Notes under the pieces: model-generated
The model's database searches: none
Seen by the model: only the letters and a program-made list of their open reading frames with translations
What the model was told of the DNA's origin: nothing
Assembly: GCA_024222295.1 (NCBI GenBank)
Contig: JAAEPF010000021.1
Span: forward strand, 1-64,000
Length of the DNA stretch: 64,000 nucleotides
Direction: 5' to 3'
Origin: Actinomycetes bacterium
GTDB lineage: Bacteria; Actinomycetota; Acidimicrobiia; Acidimicrobiales; Microtrichaceae
In this document: positions 49,520 to 61,212 of the stretch, in pieces
Position numbering within the stretch: the first letter of the stretch is position 1
Layout: the number at the start of each line of letters is the position of its first letter
Translations under genes and position numbers: made by a program

Positions 49520-50076
49520 CCGGTCCCGACGAGTCCGGCTCCGAGCAGGGTGGCGCCCAGCAGTCAGGCGACGGCGAACCCGGGCAGGCCGCGCCACGGA
49601 TCCGACCCGTCGAGGGTGGCCGCAGCGCGGCCCGGGAGCGCGCGGTTCACCTGCTCTACGAGGCTGCGATGACCGGCCGAACCGGCCGCAGCGTGCTCGC
49701 CGCCCAGGTCGTTGCCCCGGACCGGTACGCAGAAACCCTCGTGGCGGGGGTCGACGACGACCTCGGCGAGTTGGATGGGCTGCTCACCGAACTCGCGCCA
49801 GACGGTTGGACCACCGAGCGGATGGCGACACTCGACCGAAGCATGCTGCGAGTGGCCATCTGGGAACTCGGCCACTGCGCCGACGTGCCCACGGGCGTGG
49901 TGTTGTCAGAAGCCGTCGCGCTGGCCGAGACCTACGGCACCGACGACTCGCCCCGGTTCGTCAACGGGCTGCTGGCAGCGGCGGCCCGCCGGCTGCGGCC
50001 AGATGAACCGAGTGCGACGCCAGGCGAGCCCAGTGAAATGTCGCACGAGTCCGGCGCCACGCCCGACGACACCTGA
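49516..50076 (+). CDS. nusB: Transcription antitermination factor NusB
   Basis: All-helical protein of 186 residues forming part of the rRNA antitermination complex. The family core is [23 protein letters not shown], then [68 protein letters not shown]- and C-terminal extensions of about 35 and 20 residues are Gly/Glu/Pro-rich. The ATG overlaps the efp stop, so efp and nusB are translationally coupled. It lies upstream of the pyr cluster, a usual order in actinobacteria. Confidence 0.92.
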   Translation: MTGPDESGSEQGGAQQSGDGEPGQAAPRIRPVEGGRSAARERAVHLLYEAAMTGRTGRSVLAAQVVAPDRYAETLVAGVDDDLGELDGLLTELAPDGWTTERMATLDRSMLRVAIWELGHCADVPTGVVLSEAVALAETYGTDDSPRFVNGLLAAAARRLRPDEPSATPGEPSEMSHESGATPDDT

Positions 50077-50136
50077 GCGGGGCTGCCTGCCCGGGCGTCC
50101 GCCAGGGGGCGCCTCGCACGATCGCCCGGTCGCGGC

Positions 50137-50142
50137 TATGGT
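50137..50142 (+). promoter_or_regulatory. Probable -10 element (TATGGT) for the pyr operon
   Basis: TATGGT lies 20 bases upstream of the PyrR-binding RNA motif and would place the transcript start near 50149. No convincing -35 sequence is seen. Confidence 0.5.
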
Positions 50143-50162
50143 CGCGTTCTGACCGTGAAGGG

Positions 50163-50194
50163 AGTCCAGCGAGGCTCCTACGGCCAGGAGGACT
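50163..50194 (+). promoter_or_regulatory. PyrR-binding RNA hairpin overlapping the pyrR ribosome binding site
   Basis: AGTCCAGCGAGGCT at 50163-50176 fits the PyrR-binding consensus ARUCCNGNGAGGYU at every position. AGTCC (50163-50167) can pair with GGACT (50190-50194), and GGCT (50173-50176) with GGCC (50182-50185), giving a stem with a purine-rich internal loop as in Bacillus and mycobacterial sites. AGGAGG (50186-50191), seven bases before the pyrR ATG, is in the 3' arm. PyrR bound with UMP would therefore block translation initiation rather than cause transcription attenuation; no terminator is visible in the leader. Confidence 0.8.
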
Positions 50195-50198
50195 GCTG

Positions 50199-50858
50199 AT
50201 GGCAGAACGCGAGCGACGGATGACGCGCCCCTACGGGGGCGTTTTCGTTGCCCGGGCAGAGGTGATGTCGGCCGACGAGATCGGTCGGGCCCTGCGCCGG
50301 ATGGCCCACGAGATCATCGAACGAAACAAGGGCCTCGACAACGTCGTGCTGGTCGGCCTGCAGACCGGCGGCGTCACGGTGGCCCGTGCCCTTGCCTCAG
50401 TGTTGGCCGACATCGAGGGGGTCGAGCCCTGGGACGGCAGCGACCCGGCGGTGGCCGGCGAGACCGACGGCGAGGATCCGGCACCCGGCGCCGAGAGCGA
50501 CGAGGTGGTGCACGGTCCGGTGGTGGGCACGCTGGATGTCGCCCTGTACCGCGACGACATAGGGATCAGGCCCGTGCTGCCCGAGGAGGTCACCGACATC
50601 CCGGTCGACCTCGACGGCCGCGACGTGGTGCTCGTCGATGACGTGCTGTTCACCGGCCGCACGATCCGTGCTGCGTTGGACGCGTTGGTCGACTTCGGCC
50701 GGGCGCGCACGATCCAGCTGGCGGTGATGGTCGACCGGGGCCACCGCGAGCTGCCGATCCGCCCCGACTACACGGGCAAGAACCTGCCGACACGACGTGA
50801 CGAGCTGGTCGACGTGTCGCTCACGGCTGTTCGCATCGGCGAGATGGCCAAGCCGTGA
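50199..50858 (+). CDS. pyrR: Pyrimidine operon regulator PyrR / uracil phosphoribosyltransferase homologue
   Basis: RNA-binding regulator of 219 residues with a PRTase fold. The core is visible in [37 protein letters not shown], the PRPP loop [21 protein letters not shown], and [25 protein letters not shown]. An insertion of about 31 residues (about 76-106), rich in Asp, Glu, Gly and Pro, interrupts the fold between IEGVEP and [14 protein letters not shown] know of no such insert in well-studied PyrR proteins. Its own leader has a PyrR-binding site, so autoregulation by UMP or UTP is expected. GTGA overlap with pyrB couples their translation. Confidence 0.93.
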   Translation: MAERERRMTRPYGGVFVARAEVMSADEIGRALRRMAHEIIERNKGLDNVVLVGLQTGGVTVARALASVLADIEGVEPWDGSDPAVAGETDGEDPAPGAESDEVVHGPVVGTLDVALYRDDIGIRPVLPEEVTDIPVDLDGRDVVLVDDVLFTGRTIRAALDALVDFGRARTIQLAVMVDRGHRELPIRPDYTGKNLPTRRDELVDVSLTAVRIGEMAKP

Positions 50859-51820
50859 GCGAGGACCTGCTCACGATCTCCGAGCTCGGGCGCGACGAGA
50901 TTCACGAGATCCTCGACGTCGCGGACAGCATGGCCGAGGTTCTCGCACGCCGGATCCCGCGGGTACCCGCGCTGCGCGGGCGCACGGTCGTGTCATTGTT
51001 CTACGAGGACTCCACACGTACGCGACTGAGCTTCGAGACCGCCGCCAAGCGCCTGTCGGCCGATGTGATGGGGTTCTCGGTTTCGACGTCCTCGGCAAGC
51101 AAGGGCGAGTCGGTGCGCGACACGATCGAGACGATCGAGGCGATGGGAGTCGACGGCATCGTCATCCGTCACGGATCTTCGGGTGTGCCCGCCCAGGCCG
51201 CCCGTTGGGCCGCCTCGTCGGTGATCAACGCCGGCGACGGATGGCATGCCCATCCCACCCAGGCGCTCCTCGACGCCTACACGATCCGGTCGCGTCGGGG
51301 GTCCCTGGAAGGGCTGAGGGTGGCGATCGTGGGTGACGTCCAGCACTCGAGAGTGGCCCGCTCGTGCATGGAGGCGTTCACGAATCTCGGCGCCGAAGTC
51401 ACCCTCGTGGCTCCGCCCACCCTGCTGCCCTCGACCACGAGCTCGTGGCCGGTCAAGGTCTGCCACTCCTTCGATGACGTGCTCGGCGAGATCGACGTCT
51501 GTTACCTGCTGCGCATGCAGCGCGAGCGGATGACAGAGGCACTGGTGCCGACCCTGCGCGAATACACGGCGCTGTACGGACTCACCACCCGTCGGGCCGA
51601 TGCGCTCGGCTCGGACACGCTGGTGATGCACCCGGGCCCGATGAACCGCGGAGTGGAGATCGCCGGGGAGGTTGCCGACAGGCCCAACGCCGTCGTCACC
51701 GACCAGGTCGCAAATGGAGTCGCCGTGCGCATGGCCGTGCTGTATCTGTTGCTCGGCTCCGGGCGCGAGGCTCTCGGAAGCCTCGCGGACCAGGTCGCCG
51801 CGGCCGGTGAGGAGAACTGA
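50855..51820 (+). CDS. pyrB: Aspartate carbamoyltransferase catalytic subunit
   Basis: First committed enzyme of pyrimidine synthesis, 321 residues. The carbamoyl phosphate site is [23 protein letters not shown] (STRTR), and HP(T)Q is seen as [33 protein letters not shown] marks the aspartate-domain hinge. No regulatory PyrI subunit gene is near, as usual for the actinobacterial enzyme, which pairs with dihydroorotase. The start overlaps the pyrR stop and the stop overlaps the pyrC start (TGATG). Confidence 0.96.
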   Translation: MSEDLLTISELGRDEIHEILDVADSMAEVLARRIPRVPALRGRTVVSLFYEDSTRTRLSFETAAKRLSADVMGFSVSTSSASKGESVRDTIETIEAMGVDGIVIRHGSSGVPAQAARWAASSVINAGDGWHAHPTQALLDAYTIRSRRGSLEGLRVAIVGDVQHSRVARSCMEAFTNLGAEVTLVAPPTLLPSTTSSWPVKVCHSFDDVLGEIDVCYLLRMQRERMTEALVPTLREYTALYGLTTRRADALGSDTLVMHPGPMNRGVEIAGEVADRPNAVVTDQVANGVAVRMAVLYLLLGSGREALGSLADQVAAAGEEN

Positions 51821-53139
51821 TGACCGACAACGCTCGACAGGCCCCGCAAGGGACATACCCGCCCACGGTGATCAAGGGCGGGCGAATCATCGATGCAAGC
51901 GGCGAGCGCACGGGCGACGTGCTGGTCGTCGACGGCATGATCGCGGGGGTCGGCCCCGACCTGTCCGCCGACGTGGTGCTGGATGCCGGCTCCGCGATCG
52001 TGGCGCCGGGCCTGGTCGACCTGCACACACACCTGCGCCAACCGGGCCGCGAGGAAGCGGAGACGATCGCCACCGGCGGTCGTGCTGCGGCGCTTGGCGG
52101 CTACACGGCTGTGCTGGCGATGCCCAACACGACCCCCGCCATCGACGACGCTTCGGTGGTGCGCGAGGTTCTCGAGCTCGGCCGGGCCTCGGTCGTCGAC
52201 GTGCACAGCTCCGGGGCGATCACCGTCGGTCGTGCCGGAGAGCAGCTAGCACCTATGGCCGAGATGGCTGCTCTGGGCGTGCGGGTGTTCACCGACGACG
52301 GCGACGGCGTGCAGGACGATCGGCTCATGCGTCGTGCCCTCGAATACGCAGCCGGGCTCGGGGTGACGCTGGCCCAGCACTGCGAGGTGTCGGCTCTGTC
52401 GGAGGGCACGTGCATGAACGAAGGTGAGGTCTCCGCAAGGCTCGGCCTACCCGGCCAGCCCGCCGAGGCCGAGGAACTGATGGTGATGCGCGACATCGCC
52501 CTGGCCCGGCTAACCGGTGCCCGGATGCACTTCCTGCACCTTTCGACCGCCGGGTCGGTAGCCATGGTGTCCGCGGCACGCGCCGGAGGTCTGCCGATCA
52601 CCGCTGAGGCCGCGCCGCACCACTTCACACTCACCGACGAGTGTTGCGTCGACTACGACGCAACCTTCAAGGTCCACCCCCCGCTGCGCACCGCCGACGA
52701 CGTGGCAGCGGTGAAGGAAGGGCTGGCGAGTGGTTCGGTCGACGCCATCGCAACCGATCACGCCCCGCACACACCCGAGAGCAAGGAGCTGCCCTTCGAC
52801 AAGGCACCTCCGGGAATGCTCGGGCTCGAGTACGCACTGGCCCTGGCGTTCACCGAACTGGTCGACGGCGGCTCGATGACCGAGGCCGACGTGCTGGCGA
52901 GCCTCTCCTGGCGTCCGGCCGCCATCGCAGGAATGGCCGCACACGGCCGACCCGTCGCCGAAGGCGAACCCGCCAACCTGTGCGTCATAGATCCGGAGCA
53001 TCGTTGGACGATCGACGACACGGGCGGTGCGTCGCGGTCCCGCAACGTGCCATATGTCGGAAGGGAAGTGCGCGGAAAGGTCCGTCACACGGTCTGTGCC
53101 GGCGAGGTCGTGGTCCGTGACGGCGAGGTGCTGCGGTGA
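51820..53139 (+). CDS. pyrC: Dihydroorotase
   Basis: Amidohydrolase of 439 residues cyclising carbamoyl aspartate. Type I features: metal-binding DLHTHLRQPGREEAE, the carboxylated-Lys region replaced by Asp-rich FTDDGDGVQDD typical of this class, QHCEVSALSE, HFLHLSTAGS and AIATDHAPHTPESKELPF. The first 20 residues are a non-conserved extension. The ATG is one base into the pyrB stop region; the stop overlaps the carA start (GTGA). One unbroken pyrR-pyrB-pyrC-carA unit. Confidence 0.95.
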   Translation: MTDNARQAPQGTYPPTVIKGGRIIDASGERTGDVLVVDGMIAGVGPDLSADVVLDAGSAIVAPGLVDLHTHLRQPGREEAETIATGGRAAALGGYTAVLAMPNTTPAIDDASVVREVLELGRASVVDVHSSGAITVGRAGEQLAPMAEMAALGVRVFTDDGDGVQDDRLMRRALEYAAGLGVTLAQHCEVSALSEGTCMNEGEVSARLGLPGQPAEAEELMVMRDIALARLTGARMHFLHLSTAGSVAMVSAARAGGLPITAEAAPHHFTLTDECCVDYDATFKVHPPLRTADDVAAVKEGLASGSVDAIATDHAPHTPESKELPFDKAPPGMLGLEYALALAFTELVDGGSMTEADVLASLSWRPAAIAGMAAHGRPVAEGEPANLCVIDPEHRWTIDDTGGASRSRNVPYVGREVRGKVRHTVCAGEVVVRDGEVLR

Positions 53140-54233
53140 GCGCCCCGGTCGAGGCCGCCATAGTCCTGGCCGACGGCACCCTGTTCGAAGGTGAAGCCAT
53201 GGGCGCCAGCAACCCGGGTGAGGTCAACCGCGGGGAGTTCGTATTCAACACCGTGCTCTCCGGCTACCAGGAGGTCATCTCGGATCCGTCCTATGCGGGG
53301 CAGGTGATCACGTTCACCTACCCCCACATCGGCAACTACGGGGTCAACTCGGCCGACAACGAGTCCACCTACCCGCGATGCAGCGGCGTCGTGGTCCGTG
53401 AGCTGGCGCGTCGCGATTCCAACCACCGCTCCGAGGGCAGCCTCGACGCGTGGCTGCGCTCCCACGGCGTGGCCGGCATAGCGGGCGTCGACACGCGCCG
53501 TCTCACCCGCCACCTGCGCGACCACGGGGCGCTGCCCGGGGTGTTCGGCGCCGCGGCCGAGTCAGACCTGCGCAGCGCCGCCGGCACGGCAGCCGGCACC
53601 GACGGGCTCGACCTGGTGAGCGAGGTCACAGAGCCCGCTGGTCGCAGCGTGGCGTCCAGCACCGGCGCTACTCGGCGCATCGTGGCACTGGACCTCGGCA
53701 TCAAATCCACCATCGTCGACAACCTCGCCCGCATCGGTTCGGTCGAGGTGGTGCCGGCCGCCACGTCGGCCGACGAGATCCTCGGGCGCGGACCCGATGG
53801 GGTGTTCCTGTCCAACGGCCCGGGCGACCCCTCCGCGGTGCGGGGCGTACCCGACACGGTCAAGGCGTTGCTCGGCGAGGTGCCGGTGTTCGGCATCTGC
53901 ATGGGCCACCAGATGCTGGCCACGGCGCTCGGCGCCAGAACCTACAAGCTGCCCTTCGGACACCACGGTGGCAATCATCCCGTCAAGGACCTGGCGACCG
54001 GCCACATCGAGATCACGAGCCAGAACCACAACTACTGCGTGGACGCCGACACCCTCGAGTCGGCCGAGGTCACCCACGTGAACCTGAACGACGGCACACT
54101 GGAAGGCTTCCGGTGCACCGATGTGGCTGCGTTCGGGATCCAGTACCACCCCGAGGCAGGCCCCGGCCCGCACGACAGCCGGTACCTGTTCGACCGATTC
54201 GCGGACCTGATCGACGGGAGCGCCACGAAGTGA
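53136..54233 (+). CDS. carA: Carbamoyl phosphate synthase small (glutaminase) subunit
   Basis: Class I amidotransferase of 365 residues feeding ammonia to CarB. The N-terminal domain has VNRGEFVFNTVLSGYQEVISDPSYAGQVITFTYPHIGNYG; the glutaminase domain has VFLSNGPGDPS, the nucleophile in FGICMGHQML and the catalytic His/Glu in GIQYHPEAGPGPHDS. All three catalytic residues are intact. It ends the first part of the pyr operon; carB lies 570 bases further on beyond an antisense gene instead of directly adjoining. Confidence 0.95.
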   Translation: MSAPVEAAIVLADGTLFEGEAMGASNPGEVNRGEFVFNTVLSGYQEVISDPSYAGQVITFTYPHIGNYGVNSADNESTYPRCSGVVVRELARRDSNHRSEGSLDAWLRSHGVAGIAGVDTRRLTRHLRDHGALPGVFGAAAESDLRSAAGTAAGTDGLDLVSEVTEPAGRSVASSTGATRRIVALDLGIKSTIVDNLARIGSVEVVPAATSADEILGRGPDGVFLSNGPGDPSAVRGVPDTVKALLGEVPVFGICMGHQMLATALGARTYKLPFGHHGGNHPVKDLATGHIEITSQNHNYCVDADTLESAEVTHVNLNDGTLEGFRCTDVAAFGIQYHPEAGPGPHDSRYLFDRFADLIDGSATK

Positions 54234-54244
54234 CGCCGTGCCGG

Positions 54245-54733
54245 TCAGGCCTCCAGCGTGCCCGCCACGACGTCGGCTTCCTCGGTGAGGTGGTCGCCCA
54301 CTCCGTCGACCACGGCGTGCTCCACCCGGCTGCCGAGCAGCGGGATGCGCACGTGCAGCTCGCCGGTCACCCTGCGGATCGCCTCGTCGCCCTCGGCGCG
54401 CACCGCCACCTCGGCCGACGCCTTCATGAGCGATGCCCCCTGGGCCGGAACGAAGGCAACCGTTGCCGTGGCCCGTTCGACGTCCCACGTGGTCTCCTCG
54501 ACCCATGCCACATTGTCGGGGTCGATGAACCGCGAAGCCTGGCTCGGCAGGTCGACGTTGAGCTTCCAGCGCAACCTGGTGAGTGCCGTGGCCCCGTTGC
54601 GGGTGACTTCGAGCACCTCGGGCGGGTTGGTCTTCGTGAAGCCGCTGACAGACGACCAGAACGACTCATCGGTGTAGAGGTCCACGACGTCCCCAACCGT
54701 CGCGGTCCAACGCTGCTCGAATCCGAACTTCAT
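54245..54733 (-). CDS. DUF2505 (SRPBCC/START-like) family protein
   Basis: A 162-residue protein predicted to have the helix-grip fold: an N-terminal strand-helix [28 protein letters not shown], alternating strands such as [11 protein letters not shown] and [19 protein letters not shown], and a C-terminal amphipathic helix [24 protein letters not shown]. These features match DUF2505 family proteins, which may bind a hydrophobic ligand. Function unknown. It lies on the strand opposite to carA and carB, exactly between them. ATG at 54733 was chosen because the family begins there; no -10 element of the type common in this window is visible. Confidence 0.75.
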   Translation of the reverse strand: MKFGFEQRWTATVGDVVDLYTDESFWSSVSGFTKTNPPEVLEVTRNGATALTRLRWKLNVDLPSQASRFIDPDNVAWVEETTWDVERATATVAFVPAQGASLMKASAEVAVRAEGDEAIRRVTGELHVRIPLLGSRVEHAVVDGVGDHLTEEADVVAGTLEA

Positions 54734-54803
54734 ACGCCAAGCGTGGCACACCGCACCGGTGCATTCCGCGGTGCCGCCGCCATGGCCCGACAGGAAGCGC
54801 CAA

Positions 54804-58208
<3,405 letters not shown>

Positions 58209-58212
58209 GGCG

Positions 58213-59163
58213 ATGAGGCGCAAGCGGCTGCCAGCGCCGGTCGACCCGTCGGTGACCGTGGGTTCCACGCGCCTGCGGGCCGGCGTGATGACGGCCTCGG
58301 GCACCGCCGGCCACGGCGACGAACTCGGCGCCCACATGGACCTGTCGGACCTCGGTGCCGTGGTCGTGAAGTCGATGATGGCCGGGCCATGGGAGGGGAA
58401 TCCGGGGCCGCGTGTGCACCCGACGCCGTCGGGGATGATCAACAGCGTCGGGCTCCAGGGTGCCGGCATCGAGCACTGGCGCCGCGAGGAACTGCCCGCC
58501 CTGGAGGACACCGGGGCGACGGTCGTCGTGAGCATCTGGGGTCGTCACCTGGCGGACTACGAGCGCGCCGCAGAGGCGCTCGCCGACCTCGGCGACACGG
58601 TGGCCGCGGTCGAGGTCAACCTGTCCTGTCCGAACCTGGACGGCGGCTCGCACCTGTTCGCACACGATCCAGACGTTGCTGCAGGGGTGATCGAGGCCAC
58701 CGCAGCGGCCGCCCGGCCGCGATGGGCGAAGTTGTCCGCGAACACCGACCGCGTGGTCGAGGTGGCGGCTGCCGTCGCGGAGGCCGGCGCCGATGCGGTG
58801 ACGCTCATCAACACGCTGAAGGCAATGGTCATCGACATCGACGAGGCTCGGCCCGTGCTCGGCGCCCGGGCGGCCGGCGGCGGACTGTCCGGCGCCGCAA
58901 TCGGGCCGGTGGCGCTGCGCACGGTGTTCGACGTGCATGCGGCGCTGCCGGAACTGGCCATCGTCGGCGTGGGTGGGGTGACCGATGGGCGAGACGCCGT
59001 CGCGATGATGATGGCGGGCGCCTCTGCGGTGCAGGTGGGCACCGCGACGTTCGCCGACCCGCGGAGTGCTGACACGGTGCGCCGGGGTCTGGAACACTGG
59101 TGCGCGACCCACGGCATCGACGCCGTGGCAGACCTGAAGGGAATGGCACATGGGCGAGACTGA
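58213..59163 (+). CDS. pyrD: Dihydroorotate dehydrogenase, class 1B-type catalytic subunit
   Basis: FMN enzyme of 316 residues. Class 1 features are the Cys-based catalytic loop NLSCPNLDGG, KLSANTDRVVEVA, LINTLKAM, GGLSGAAIGPVALR and VGVGGVTDGRDAVAMMMAGASAVQVGTA; the sequence reads like the 1B (PyrDB) branch. That branch normally works with PyrK, an FAD/iron-sulfur subunit encoded next door, but no pyrK is present in the window. Whether it uses another electron acceptor or a distant PyrK is open. ATG at 58213 lies right after the carB stop. It overlaps pyrF by 14 bases. Confidence 0.9.
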   Translation: MRRKRLPAPVDPSVTVGSTRLRAGVMTASGTAGHGDELGAHMDLSDLGAVVVKSMMAGPWEGNPGPRVHPTPSGMINSVGLQGAGIEHWRREELPALEDTGATVVVSIWGRHLADYERAAEALADLGDTVAAVEVNLSCPNLDGGSHLFAHDPDVAAGVIEATAAAARPRWAKLSANTDRVVEVAAAVAEAGADAVTLINTLKAMVIDIDEARPVLGARAAGGGLSGAAIGPVALRTVFDVHAALPELAIVGVGGVTDGRDAVAMMMAGASAVQVGTATFADPRSADTVRRGLEHWCATHGIDAVADLKGMAHGRD

Positions 59164-59866
59164 GGCATCGGCGGTGGGGGAGGCTGCTCCCGACGCAGTG
59201 CGAAACAGGCTTGCCCTGGCGCTCGACCTCGACGACCTGGTGGAGGCCCACAGGATCGCCAGCGAACTGCGCCCCTGGTTCGGAGTCACGAAGATCGGCC
59301 TCGAGCTGTTCAGCGCCGCGGGCCCTGATGCCATCGGGGCGATGAGGGACCTCGGCTACGGCGTGTTCCTCGACCTCAAGCTGTTCGACATCCCCACCAC
59401 GGTGCACAAGTCGGCGCGCGTGCTCGGCGCGCTGGGTGTCGACTACCTGACCCTGCACGCCCGCGGCGGCGTGGACATGCTCGAGGCCGGCGTCGAGGGC
59501 CTGCTCGAGGGTGCCAGCGGAGCCGGCCTCCCGCAGCCCACGGCCCTCGCCGTGACCGTGCTGACCAGCGACGACGACGCCCCCGCCCACATCGTGCCCA
59601 ACCGCGTACGAGACGCCGTGGAGGGTGGATGTGCGGGCCTGGTGCTCGCGGCCGAGGACCTCCAGACCGCACGCGAGCTCGCCCCGCGGCTCAAGCGGGT
59701 GGTGCCGGGGATCCGCTTGCCGGGCGACCAGCGTCACGACCAGTCCCGGGCAGCCTCACCGCAGGATGCCGCAGCCAACGGAGCCGACCTGCTCGTTGTG
59801 GGCCGAACGGTCACCTCGGCACAGGACCCACCGGCAGCGGCGGCAGCGGTCGCGTCGGCCATCTGA
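59150..59866 (+). CDS. pyrF: Orotidine 5'-phosphate decarboxylase
   Basis: TIM-barrel decarboxylase of 238 residues making UMP. Catalytic DxKxxD is in FLDLKLFDIPTTVHK, with the first residues LALALDLDDL at the N-terminus and LPGDQRHDQSRAASPQDAAANGADLLVVGRTVT at the phosphate-binding end. It is of the common short type rather than the longer type 2 seen in mycobacteria. The ATG is inside pyrD (14 bases overlap). The orotate phosphoribosyltransferase (pyrE) is not in the window. Confidence 0.93.
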   Translation: MGETEASAVGEAAPDAVRNRLALALDLDDLVEAHRIASELRPWFGVTKIGLELFSAAGPDAIGAMRDLGYGVFLDLKLFDIPTTVHKSARVLGALGVDYLTLHARGGVDMLEAGVEGLLEGASGAGLPQPTALAVTVLTSDDDAPAHIVPNRVRDAVEGGCAGLVLAAEDLQTARELAPRLKRVVPGIRLPGDQRHDQSRAASPQDAAANGADLLVVGRTVTSAQDPPAAAAAVASAI

Positions 59867-59881
59867 ACGCCGGGCGTTGGC

Positions 59882-60193
59882 GTGGATCCGGCGAGGGAAG
59901 CTGCACTGCGCTGGGCGGCGCACGTGCGCGAGGTGCGCAACAGCGTGTGCGGTGCACTGGGTTCGGGCGAGCTGGGCCTGGCGGAGTGCCTGGCGATGGC
60001 CGATGACCCCGCCGCGGCCGAGATCCAGCTCGGCGTACTGCTCGACTCCCTGCCAAGGGTTCGCAAGGTGGACGCCCGCCGTGCGCTCGCTGCCCGGGGG
60101 ATCGAGGGGCGCAGGGCCATCGGCAGACTCGACGATGACACGGTCACACAGGTGCTCGAGCTGGCAGCCGAGCTGTCGGGGCAGGTCTCATGA
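59882..60193 (+). CDS. mihF: Actinobacterial integration host factor MihF
   Basis: A 103-residue DNA-binding, nucleoid-associated protein. The sequence MDPAREAALRWAAHVREVRNSV, followed by LDSLPRVRKVDARRALAARGIEGRRAIGRL, matches the mIHF family, in which a helix-two-turn-helix binds DNA. Unlike IHF of proteobacteria it is monomeric and unrelated in fold. The position just before gmk is the hallmark in actinobacteria and helps identify the phylum. The GTG start is at 59882 and the stop overlaps the gmk ATG. Confidence 0.92.
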   Translation: MDPAREAALRWAAHVREVRNSVCGALGSGELGLAECLAMADDPAAAEIQLGVLLDSLPRVRKVDARRALAARGIEGRRAIGRLDDDTVTQVLELAAELSGQVS

Positions 60194-60741
60194 CCGAGCC
60201 GCTCGTGGTCGTGATCTCCGGGCCCGGTGGTGTCGGCAAGGGCACCCTCGTCGCCCGGCTGCTGGCGCACGACCCGGCCCTCTACGTGAACCGCTCGTGG
60301 ACCACGAGGGCCCGAAGGCCCGGCGAGTCCGCTGACGCCTACCACTTCGCCACCCCGGAGGAGTTCGAGCAGCGGATCGCCGCCGGCGGATTCCTCGAGT
60401 GGGTCGACTTCCTGGACTACAAGCAGGGCAGCCCGCGTCCGGAGCCGCCGGAGGGATGCGATGTGGTCTTCGAGATCGACGTGGCGGGTGGGCGGCGCAT
60501 CCATGAGCTGTATCCGCATGCCCTGCTGGTGTTCGTGGACGCACCCAGCCGCGACGAACAGCGTGCCCGCATGGTCGGGCGCGGCGATGACCCCGAGAGG
60601 ATCGCCCAGCGGCTGGCCAAGGCCGACGAGGAGGTCACCCTGGCGGCTGATCTGCCCTACACCATGGTCCTCAACGACGACCTGGACCGTGCCGTGGCCG
60701 AGGTGGAGGCGCTGGTCGCCCGAGCTCGCGCATCGCGATGA
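60190..60741 (+). CDS. gmk: Guanylate kinase
   Basis: Phosphorylates GMP to GDP; 183 residues. P-loop SGPGGVGKGTLVARLL is at the N-terminus (Gly for the usual Ser), followed by the GMP-binding SWTTRARRPGESADAYHFATPEEFEQ and FLEWVDF. The rest, including DVVFEIDVAGGRRIHELYPHALLVFVDAPS and RMVGRGDDPERIAQRL, is standard. The ATG overlaps the mihF stop (ATGA). Confidence 0.95.
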   Translation: MTEPLVVVISGPGGVGKGTLVARLLAHDPALYVNRSWTTRARRPGESADAYHFATPEEFEQRIAAGGFLEWVDFLDYKQGSPRPEPPEGCDVVFEIDVAGGRRIHELYPHALLVFVDAPSRDEQRARMVGRGDDPERIAQRLAKADEEVTLAADLPYTMVLNDDLDRAVAEVEALVARARASR

Positions 60742-60764
60742 GGCGCCGCAGGCGGACCGCCCGG

Positions 60765-60770
60765 TATGAT
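60765..60770 (+). promoter_or_regulatory. -10 element (TATGAT) of the rpoZ promoter
   Basis: TATGAT is close to the consensus TATAAT. It gives a leader of about 58 bases before the ATG at 60836. No strong -35 box is visible. Confidence 0.55.
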
Positions 60771-60835
60771 GGAGGACCGACTGCGACCGGACCATCGCAG
60801 TGAAACCCCCCATTCCTGCAAGGATCACGCGCACC

Positions 60836-61186
60836 ATGGCTGACACCACCGACACGATGATGAACCCAGGCGTCGAGGAGCTCCTCGACCGCACCGGATC
60901 CAAGTTCGCCCTCGTGGCCGTGGCGGCGCGACGCGCTCGGGGCATCAACACCTACTACGCCCAGCTCGGAGCGGCGATGGCCCACGGAGTCGTGCCGCCT
61001 CAGGTCACCTCGACCGCCCACAAGCCGCTCTCGATAGCATTCGAGGAGATCGCCGACGACAAGATCGAGGGCGTCGGCGGTGCGACCGGCAAGCCGATCC
61101 CCGAGGCGCTGCTTCCCAAGGAAGACCCCGAAGACGGCGAATCGGCAGTCGGCGAGGCTGAGTCCTCCGACGACGCCGGGTCCTGA
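60836..61186 (+). CDS. rpoZ: RNA polymerase omega subunit
   Basis: A 116-residue subunit that stabilises the beta-prime chain. The conserved core is VEELLDRTGSKFALVAVAARRARGINTYYAQLGAAM, then KPLSIAFEEIADDKIEG near the C-terminus, with an acidic tail rich in Glu/Ser/Asp as in actinobacteria. ATG at 60836 is preferred to an in-frame GTG at 60800 because homologues begin close to the conserved core and AAGGA precedes it, though a little far. Confidence 0.92.
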   Translation: MADTTDTMMNPGVEELLDRTGSKFALVAVAARRARGINTYYAQLGAAMAHGVVPPQVTSTAHKPLSIAFEEIADDKIEGVGGATGKPIPEALLPKEDPEDGESAVGEAESSDDAGS

Positions 61187-61212
61187 CCGGCTGGCATACC
61201 AGGGGGCCACGC

